Positions 58,083-64,000 of a DNA stretch of 64,000 nucleotides are shown piece after piece (the stretch's first letter is position 1; each line of letters opens with the position of its first letter). The notes under the pieces are model-generated. The model had not been told where the DNA came from and did no database searches. It was given only the letters and a program-made list of their open reading frames with translations. The DNA lies in contig NZ_JAUSUD010000015.1 of assembly GCF_030813355.1 (NCBI RefSeq), positions 1 through 64,000 of the forward strand. Reading direction: 5' to 3'. Source of the DNA: Metabacillus malikii (GTDB lineage: Bacteria > Bacillota > Bacilli > Bacillales > Bacillaceae). The position numbers were made by a program, and so were the translations under genes.

Positions 58083-59501
58083 ATGGAGAGAAAAACAAAA
58101 TGGCTTATTCTTATCGTCACAGCCATTGTATTTTTGGTTGGATGTGCGAATAATCAGGAAACACAGACAGTTGAAGAAAATAGTCGTGCAGTTGAAAAGG
58201 AAACAAGTAAGGAAGACAAAAATGAAGAGGAAACAGATAATAATAAAGCTGATAAAGACGTGACAAACATCGAGTTAAGCGGTGAAGTTGTCAATGAAAA
58301 CGGGGTAATTACCGTTAAAGGAAAAAGCAACTTATTGGCAGGGACAAGAGTAGAAGTTGATTGGCTTGACCGACCTTTTTCCGTTCGCAATCCAATCTGC
58401 CTGTTATGTGAAAAAGATGCAGAAGTCGATAAGAATGGCAATTTTGATTATGAAATACCTACTGAGCTACAAAACTATGGACCGATATATGTAACAATTG
58501 ATGTCATCCTCGGTGGTTTAGGACAGGCCGACGAGATTGAAGCCGTTTATGGTGAACATGGGGAGAATTTAGAAGGACCGTTTGTATATAAACATGAAAT
58601 TTTGGAGGAAGAATATCAGAAAATTCATGCTTCCATACTCGTTAATCCTACAGAGGAACAAAAAGTTTATCCAATTGAAACACCGAAACGAGAAGAAACA
58701 CCTGATGACTATGCTAATACTAATGTCTGGATTGATACAGAATTAACGAATGACCATCATTATTTCTATGTAAAAGGGAAATCAAACTTATTAGAGGGCA
58801 CAGACTTGGTTGCATCCTATTATTCATCAAAAGATGCCACTCTTGCACAAAACTGGGTAAGTTCAAAAGCAAATGTCGTAAGTGATGGTACTTTTATCTT
58901 ACAAATCCCATATGACACGATTACCGATAGCGGTTATATTAAAATTACGTCAAAACCTACGAATTCACATATATTGAAAACAAAAATGAAGCAAATCTAC
59001 GGGGAGCATTTCGAGAAGATGAGTGGTGAGCAGGTTATAGCAAATAAGGAAGACGGGAACGGAAACATGATTGAAGTTATCCTACATCCAAAGCCGCCAA
59101 TCGTTAAAGCACCGGAAAAAACAAATCTTACAACTGATGGTGAGGAAACAAAAATTCAATTACCTGATGACATATTATTTGACCATGATAAGAGCGAATT
59201 AAAACCTGATGCTCAAAAAACGTTGAATGAAGTTATCAAAGCGTTGGAAACCTTAAAATCAGATACAGTCATTCACATAAATGGCCATACCGATAATACA
59301 GGTGAAGATCAATATAATAAAACATTATCAGAAAAACGAGCACAAGCAGTGGAAACCTACGTAAGACAAAACGGGAAAGTTAACCATATCAACATATCGA
59401 CTACAGGTTATGGTGAAACAAAACCGATTGCATTAAATACGACAGAGGAAGGAAAAGCAAAAAATCGTCGTGTTGAGATTGTGATAAATCCGCAAGAATA
59501 A
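58083..59501 (+). CDS. OmpA-domain lipoprotein
   Basis: A 472-residue exported lipoprotein. The signal ends FLVGC with lipidation at C21. A charged linker follows to about 60. Two related beta modules begin VKGKSNLLAGTRVEV (about 78) and VKGKSNLLEGTDLVA (about 231), an internal repeat. The C-terminal OmpA/MotB-like domain (about 355-470) has INGHTDNTG and LSEKRAQAVETY, the usual peptidoglycan-binding signature, and ends NRRVEIVI. It should tether to the membrane and bind the wall from outside. The ATG follows AGGAGGAAA. A strong hairpin ends the transcript. Confidence 0.8.
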   Translation: MERKTKWLILIVTAIVFLVGCANNQETQTVEENSRAVEKETSKEDKNEEETDNNKADKDVTNIELSGEVVNENGVITVKGKSNLLAGTRVEVDWLDRPFSVRNPICLLCEKDAEVDKNGNFDYEIPTELQNYGPIYVTIDVILGGLGQADEIEAVYGEHGENLEGPFVYKHEILEEEYQKIHASILVNPTEEQKVYPIETPKREETPDDYANTNVWIDTELTNDHHYFYVKGKSNLLEGTDLVASYYSSKDATLAQNWVSSKANVVSDGTFILQIPYDTITDSGYIKITSKPTNSHILKTKMKQIYGEHFEKMSGEQVIANKEDGNGNMIEVILHPKPPIVKAPEKTNLTTDGEETKIQLPDDILFDHDKSELKPDAQKTLNEVIKALETLKSDTVIHINGHTDNTGEDQYNKTLSEKRAQAVETYVRQNGKVNHINISTTGYGETKPIALNTTEEGKAKNRRVEIVINPQE

Positions 59502-59504
59502 AAG

Positions 59505-59555
59505 AGGGGACGATACTACACTTTATATTGGAAGTGTAGGTATCGTCCCTTGTTA
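59505..59555. terminator. Bidirectional intrinsic terminator
   Basis: AGGGGACGATA-ctACACTT (59505-59523) pairs with AAGTGTAggTATCGTCCCT (59532-59550). It lies between convergent genes. Confidence 0.8.
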
Positions 59556-59568
59556 TATTAATTCAAAA

Positions 59569-60099
59569 TTAGTCTGATTGAAGCTTAGAGTAGATAGAAA
59601 GATCGATGAATTTCCCCTTTGAAAGCTCTGACTGTCTAAGTATTCCTTCAAAAATAAAGTTACCTCTCTCTAAAACCTTAATGGAATTTTTGTTTTCTGG
59701 TTCTACCTTTGCCTCAACCCGATTAAAGTTTAAAGTAGTAAAAGCAGTACTAACAAGCGCATTGATCGCCTCAAGTGCATAGCCGTTACCCCAATAAGGT
59801 TTAGCTAGGTCATAACCTATTTCAGTTTTCATATTTTCAAAGTCTAGAGTATTAAATCCACAAGTCCCAATTAACTCCTTTGTTTCCTTATGAATCATGG
59901 AGAAACGAACTGCCTTTTTTTCTTCAGCTAATTGATTAAGAAGCTGTATCATCTCTAGCACCTGAGCTTCTTTCGTGAAAGGAGAAATATTCATGAATCT
60001 TGTTACATCTCTATCAGACCATATCGTAAATAATGCAGGTGCATCATCTATAGAAATTTCCCTTAAATATAACCTATTTGTGTACAATTCTTTAATCAA
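59569..60099 (-). CDS. GNAT acetyltransferase, RimJ/RimL-like
   Basis: A 176-residue N-acetyltransferase of the RimJ/RimL branch. Typical motifs are TNRLYLREISIDDAPALF (about 6-23), ELIGTCGFNTLDFENMKTEIGYDLAKPYWGNGYALEAI (acetyl-CoA binding site around WGNGYALEA, about 104-112) and RVEAKVEPENKNSIKVLERGNF (about 129-150). The substrate, an N-terminal amine of a ribosomal protein or a small molecule, cannot be read from sequence. ATG at 60099 follows AGGAGG. The gene converges on the OmpA lipoprotein gene across a shared terminator. Confidence 0.8.
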   Translation of the reverse strand: MIKELYTNRLYLREISIDDAPALFTIWSDRDVTRFMNISPFTKEAQVLEMIQLLNQLAEEKKAVRFSMIHKETKELIGTCGFNTLDFENMKTEIGYDLAKPYWGNGYALEAINALVSTAFTTLNFNRVEAKVEPENKNSIKVLERGNFIFEGILRQSELSKGKFIDLSIYSKLQSD

Positions 60100-60178
60100 T
60101 ACCTTTACCTCCTAAAAAAAAATTTCCTACATGGATGAGTTAAAAATATTGATATCTGTGCATCATTCAGTCCCTTCA

Positions 60179-60205
60179 TTACGTTATAATCAAATTATAA
60201 CGTAA
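60179..60205. promoter_or_regulatory. Perfect palindrome, candidate operator
   Basis: TTACGTTATAAT (60179-60190) and ATTATAACGTAA (60194-60205) are perfect inverses around CAA. The position, in the divergent gap between the GNAT gene and the kinase operon, suits a repressor site; no T run makes it a terminator. Confidence 0.55.
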
Positions 60206-60321
60206 TGGGTTAATTTAACATATCAAATATTCAAATTAGCTCTGCCATTACTGTATTGCGTTGGTATAGATAGACCTAATTACAATAAGGATTACTCTGT
60301 AAAAGAAGCAACTTGATAAGG

Positions 60322-60330
60322 TGTTATAAT
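60322..60330 (+). promoter_or_regulatory. Extended -10 promoter of kinase operon
   Basis: TGTTATAAT is a perfect extended -10 box about 45 bases ahead of the kinase start and 18 bases ahead of a short leader ORF. No good -35 is evident. Confidence 0.5.
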
Positions 60331-60354
60331 ACAAGAATAGAAGGAAGAATGAAC

Positions 60355-60378
60355 ATGAAATATGTGAGCTTTATATGA
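60355..60378 (+). CDS. Leader peptide MKYVSFI overlapping kinase start
   Basis: ATG at 60355, 7 bases after AAGGAAG, opens a 7-codon frame whose TGA (60376-60378) overlaps the kinase ATG (60375) as ATGA. The kinase lacks a good ribosome site of its own, so translation is probably coupled through this leader. An in-frame ATG at 60349 would add two residues. Confidence 0.4.
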   Translation: MKYVSFI

Positions 60379-61472
60379 AACAATTTATAATCCAAACATT
60401 AGGAATGATTGTACTTTGGGGTCTGTTTTTTTATTTTGAAGGAGAAGTTGTTTCTCCAAGTGTGATGCTGATTTGTGCAGCAATTATGACGTTATATTTC
60501 TTTTTAAAAGTAGCATCACGACCATTTTATCTATATATGGTCATGACGGGGTTATTGCTAACGATAGGTTTCATAGAGAGGGATATTCTTTATATTCTCT
60601 TACTTATACTATATATCGCTCAATTGGCTTCAGAGCAACTAAATCTTGTTTACTTTAGGATATTAGTCATTATTTCTGCTGTAGGATTATTAGTCTTTGC
60701 ATTGATAAATATTATCGAGCATTCAGCATTTATATATTCTCTATTATTCTACATATTAGCAATCCAATTAAACTCGTTATCGACGAAAAAACGTGAACAG
60801 CGTAACCTCTATGAAGAGTTGCTAGGGGAATATCGAAGGTTAAAACGGATGTCACTCGTTTCTGAGGAAGAGGCACGTAATCAGGAACGGACGAAAATCG
60901 CAAGGGACATTCATGATTCAGTCGGGCATAAGTTAACGGCGTTACTAATGCAGTTAGAAATCCTTTCAATCAAAAACGGTGCTGAACCTTATCTCGAACT
61001 GAAAGAGTTGGCAAAGGATAGTTTAGAAGAAACGCGTTTTGCGGTTAGAGCGTTAAAGGATCGAGAATCTGAAGGGATTGCAACAATTTTGATGCTCATA
61101 AAAAAGCTGGAAGCAGAAAGTCATATTATCGTTCATTTTACGACAAAGCAAGGAATCCTTTCAGCAAGGTTGACGAACGAACAAAGTATTGTACTGTATC
61201 GATTTATACAAGAAGGGTTAACGAATGCGATGCGCCATGCCCATGCTCGTGACGTACATGTTGTACTTGGCAAAACGGCAAACGATAATATTGAAGTTAC
61301 TGTTAAAAACCGAATCTATAAAAAGGTTCCATTCGAAGAGGGCTTCGGGCTTCAAAATATGAGGAAGCGTGTAGAAGAACTACAAGGAACACTTACAGTC
61401 TATCAAACGGATGAACACTTTATCATCAAAGGCATGATTCCAGGAAGTGATGAGGAGGCGAAGATGAGTTGA
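60375..61472 (+). CDS. Sensor histidine kinase, LnrJ/YfiJ-like
   Basis: A 365-residue NarL-family sensor kinase. The first 130 residues form about five membrane helices with very short loops, so it probably senses within the membrane. A dimerisation/phosphoacceptor (HisKA_3) helix carries ARDIHDSVGHKLTAL with H180. The C-terminal HATPase domain shows FIQEGLTNAMRHAHA (N-box) and GFGLQNMRKRVEELQG (G-box). It is followed by a response regulator whose start overlaps its stop, then an ABC ATPase and permease. This order matches the B. subtilis lnrJKLMN (yfiJKLMN) linearmycin-resistance locus. The real ligand is unknown. Confidence 0.8.
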   Translation: MKQFIIQTLGMIVLWGLFFYFEGEVVSPSVMLICAAIMTLYFFLKVASRPFYLYMVMTGLLLTIGFIERDILYILLLILYIAQLASEQLNLVYFRILVIISAVGLLVFALINIIEHSAFIYSLLFYILAIQLNSLSTKKREQRNLYEELLGEYRRLKRMSLVSEEEARNQERTKIARDIHDSVGHKLTALLMQLEILSIKNGAEPYLELKELAKDSLEETRFAVRALKDRESEGIATILMLIKKLEAESHIIVHFTTKQGILSARLTNEQSIVLYRFIQEGLTNAMRHAHARDVHVVLGKTANDNIEVTVKNRIYKKVPFEEGFGLQNMRKRVEELQGTLTVYQTDEHFIIKGMIPGSDEEAKMS

Positions 61473-62094
61473 ATGTGTTAATTGTAGAAGACCAGTCGAT
61501 CGTTAGGCAAGGCTTGAAGCTAATGCTCGAACAAGATAGCCAAATCAAACGGGTGGCAGAGGCTGAAAATGGCGAGGAAGCAATTAAAAAGATGGAGGAA
61601 CTTGTCATCGATCTCGTGTTAATGGACATTCGGATGCCTGTCATGAACGGAATTGAAGCAACAAGAGTCATAAAAAGTCGTTGGCCGCATGTGAAAATTT
61701 TAATGCTGACAACGTTTAATGATGATGAATATGCCATACAAGCGTTAAAATATGGAGCAAATGCATTTTTATTAAAAACCTCTGACCAAAAAGTGTTACT
61801 AGATGCAGTCCATAGCTGTTTTCAAGGTGGCATGCCAATCAATGAAGAGGTTGCAGCGAAAGTTATGCCGCGATTATTACAAAGAGTAGATAAAAGCTTG
61901 AAATCCCACTCTCGTCTCGTGAGCAGGATATTACAAGATTAATAGGTGAAGGGAAAACGAATAAGGAAATTGCGGATGAACTATTTTTATCAATTGGCAC
62001 AGTGAAAAATCACATTACACAAATTTTACATAAGCTAGAGCTTCGCGATCGGACACAGCTAGCTATTTTTGCGATAAAAAATGAATTAACTTGA
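61469..62094 (+). pseudogene. NarL/LuxR response regulator with a one-base frameshift
   Basis: Frame one gives an intact receiver domain (D8, D53 in LMDIRMP, T81, K103) and ends early after 157 residues. The DNA-binding domain continues in another frame from about 61,900: PLSSREQDITRL, GKTNKEIADELFLSIGTVKNHITQ and KLELRDRTQLAIF, to TGA at 62092-62094. Adding one A to the AAAA run at 61892-61895 restores a normal 208-residue NarL-type regulator. So it is either a real frameshift, a sequencing error in the run, or slippage. It starts at TTG 61469, overlapping the kinase stop, after GAGGAGG. It should control the downstream ABC genes. Confidence 0.85.
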
Positions 62095-62253
62095 TTATCA
62101 AAGGTTATCCAAAATGTCTATACGAGACAACGGGGTAGCCTCTTTTTCATTCAATTATGACTTAGGTCATGTTTTCACATAAAACAAGTGACGCAAGATA
62201 GTACTCTTATCACCTTAAACTCGATATGATGTAAACGATAAGGAGGGGACGAT

Positions 62254-63189
62254 ATGTTAGAAGTTGTGCAATTAGAAAAGAAATATAAACAAACGTTTGC
62301 TGTGCAAGGAGTGAATATGTTTTTGGAAAAAGGTGAGATTGTTGGGCTTCTCGGTCCGAATGGGGCTGGAAAATCAACGACAATCTCGATGCTATCATCT
62401 TTAGTTGTCCCAACAGCTGGTGATGTAAAGCTATTAAATGAAAGCATCATTAAAAATCCGCGGAATATCCGAGAAATTCTAGGAGTTGTCCCACAGGAAA
62501 TTGCCCTTTATCCAGATTTGTCAGCAGAGGAAAATTTACGATTCTTTGGAGAAATCTATCGTTTAAAAGGCGCAAACTTAAAAAAGCGAATCAACGAGGT
62601 GTTAGAACAAATTGGCTTAACTGACCGGAGAAAGGACATTGTCAAGACATTCTCAGGTGGGATGAAAAGAAGGCTCAATATCGGAGTAGCTTTGCTTCAT
62701 AATCCGGAAATGATCATCATGGATGAACCAACTGTTGGCATTGACCCACAATCGAGAAATTATATTTTAGAGACAGTGAAGAAGCTCAATCAGGAACGTG
62801 GGCTGACGGTATTGTACACAAGTCACTATATGGAAGAAGTCGAGTTCTTATGTGACCGCATTTATATTATGGATAAAGGGTCGATTATTGCCTCTGGTAC
62901 AAAAGATGAGCTTAAGAACATTCTTTCATCTGAAAATACGATTTCCATCAAGGTTGAGAGAGTAAAAGAAGAATTTATCAATCTACTTCAGGCAGACCCT
63001 ACGATTCGTCAAGTAAAAGCAGAGGAACATGGTGTAACCATCATTGTCCCTAAGGAGTACAACTTATTTAAAAAAATATCACAGATGGCCGAAGAAGCGG
63101 AGACGAATCTCATCTCAATAGACGTTAAATCTCCAACGCTAGAAGATGTTTTCCTTCACTTAACGGGAAGAGCTTTAAGAGATAATTAG
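62254..63189 (+). CDS. ABC transporter ATP-binding protein, LnrL/YfiL-like
   Basis: A 311-residue ATPase of the drug-exporter ABC-2 type. Walker A is GLLGPNGAGKSTT (about 31-43), signature FSGGMKRRLNIG (about 133-144), Walker B IIMDEPTVGID (about 152-162), followed by TSHYMEEVEFLCDR with the switch His. The C-terminal 90 residues are the usual accessory domain. Length equals that of B. subtilis LnrL. ATG follows AAGGAGGGG. The permease gene starts 12 bases after its stop. The unit probably exports a lipophilic antibiotic or lipid, inferred from the two-component neighbours. Confidence 0.88.
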   Translation: MLEVVQLEKKYKQTFAVQGVNMFLEKGEIVGLLGPNGAGKSTTISMLSSLVVPTAGDVKLLNESIIKNPRNIREILGVVPQEIALYPDLSAEENLRFFGEIYRLKGANLKKRINEVLEQIGLTDRRKDIVKTFSGGMKRRLNIGVALLHNPEMIIMDEPTVGIDPQSRNYILETVKKLNQERGLTVLYTSHYMEEVEFLCDRIYIMDKGSIIASGTKDELKNILSSENTISIKVERVKEEFINLLQADPTIRQVKAEEHGVTIIVPKEYNLFKKISQMAEEAETNLISIDVKSPTLEDVFLHLTGRALRDN

Positions 63190-63201
63190 GCGGTGAAGCA
63201 G

Positions 63202-64000
63202 ATGATTATTCCATTTATTAAGAAAGACTTATTAGTATTGTACCGAAACCCACAAGAGTTATTGGTCTTACTCCTGATGCCGCTTATATTAATCATGATT
63301 CTTGGCTTTGCCTTAGGTGGATTGATGGGGGATAACCAAGCTCCAATTTCAATGAAGGTAGCATTGCTTGACCGTAGTGACGAACAACGGGATGTAGAGG
63401 CCTTTAATCAAAAGGTTCAGGAAAAAGAATTACCGGTGGAAGCAGCAGAAGCTTTATCACAAGGCGCAACTCAATTAAAACCAATTCAAATTTTAGTAGA
63501 CGAAGTGTTTGGCAGTAAGGAGCTAAAAGAAATCGTTCAACTTGATATGATAGACTCTGACAAGATCGATGATATTCGCAATGATGAAAGTTTTGCTGCG
63601 ATAATTGAGATTCCTGAAAACTATACACTTGATATTCTCTCAGCAGTATTGCTTGAAGAGCCTACAGCTACTTCAATTAAATTATTTAAAAATGAAGGGA
63701 AGGAAATTTCAACAAATGTTGTGGAAGATGTCTTAGTAAACTATCAAAAGCAGCTTTCAACAATAACACTCGTTGAAAAGGAAGGGATTCAGCTAGAGGC
63801 TCTAAATGAAAAACTAGGTGCAGTTGAAACAGTTTCGAAACAGGACCCGATTAACTCGATGCAATATTATACAGTAGGAATGAGTGTCATGTTTATATTA
63901 TTTATTGCTTCTAATATAAGCTCATTTGCATATCGGGAAAAGCAAACTCACGTATTTAATCGAATCCTTCTATCCAACACGTCTAGATGGTCTTATTTTA
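63202..64000 (+). CDS. ABC-2 permease, partial at window end
   Basis: ATG at 63202, after a weak AGGCGGTG, opens a frame that stays open to the end of the window (266 residues visible). A membrane helix lies near residues 20-40 (LLVLLLMPLILIMILGFALGG). A large extracellular loop (about 45-215) follows, with a second helix near 220-240 (SMQYYTVGMSVMFILFIASNISSF). This is the ABC2_membrane_3 layout of LnrM/LnrN-type permeases. The remaining helices lie beyond the window. It pairs with the ATPase upstream. Confidence 0.8.
   Translation, partial: MIIPFIKKDLLVLYRNPQELLVLLLMPLILIMILGFALGGLMGDNQAPISMKVALLDRSDEQRDVEAFNQKVQEKELPVEAAEALSQGATQLKPIQILVDEVFGSKELKEIVQLDMIDSDKIDDIRNDESFAAIIEIPENYTLDILSAVLLEEPTATSIKLFKNEGKEISTNVVEDVLVNYQKQLSTITLVEKEGIQLEALNEKLGAVETVSKQDPINSMQYYTVGMSVMFILFIASNISSFAYREKQTHVFNRILLSNTSRWSYF

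Overview
The window looks like a chromosomal segment of a low-GC Gram-positive Bacillaceae, probably Bacillus or a close alkaliphile/halophile relative. The reasons are AT-rich DNA, strong GGAGG-type ribosome sites with frequent TTG/GTG starts, a TcyP-type cystine symporter, a SigM-type ECF sigma factor with a YhdL-type anti-sigma factor, LPxTA-anchored wall proteins, and an Lnr/Yfi-like two-component plus ABC locus. No rRNA, tRNA, CRISPR array or intact transposase gene was seen.

Positions 1-23,250 form an accessory island. Its left part (1-3,700) has plasmid/ICE-type genes: a MerR-like DNA-binding protein, a replication-relaxation family protein, small unknowns and a tandem-HTH protein. The core is an 18-kb co-directional operon (3,905-21,869): a small acidic protein, a SNF2 helicase, a 1501-aa adenine methyltransferase, a 2102-aa DEAD/H helicase with DUF1998 and a C-terminal nuclease-like segment, a UvrD-type helicase with a RelE/ParE-like N-terminus, and a protein with a PLD-like fold lacking the HxK motif. 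It ends at a clear terminator. A convergent gene encodes a PLD-family protein with an intact HxK motif. The set recalls class 1 DISARM (DrmD, DrmMI, DrmA/DrmB, DrmC) but differs in fusion state and accessory genes, so it is the best candidate for an under-described anti-phage system.

Positions 23,300-38,850 return to chromosome-like content: tcyP, a secreted DNA/RNA nuclease lipoprotein that appears to start at ATT, a very large wall-anchored nuclease/nucleotidase with a duplicated 5'-nucleotidase module, rpiA, an intracellular GH43 arabinanase, a YdeI/OmpD-associated protein, a GIY-YIG protein and small membrane proteins.

Positions 38,850-54,500 carry an MMPL/RND transporter, a sigM-like sigma/anti-sigma pair, a 7TMR-DISM diguanylate cyclase, an McrBC-like restriction pair, GH51 abfA with a near-consensus promoter, an ArsR-like and an AraC-like regulator, and a GH4 glycosidase. 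Many of the gaps here, and the gap after rpiA, hold copies of a dispersed palindromic element (GGGGAC[A/G]GT family), often immediately after stop codons. The abfA, GH43 and GH4 genes point to plant oligosaccharide use.

Positions 54,500-64,000 hold a second LPxTA wall protein with a long hexapeptide repeat, an OmpA-like lipoprotein, a GNAT acetyltransferase, and an Lnr-like histidine kinase, response regulator (disrupted by a one-base frameshift) and ABC transporter whose permease runs off the window.
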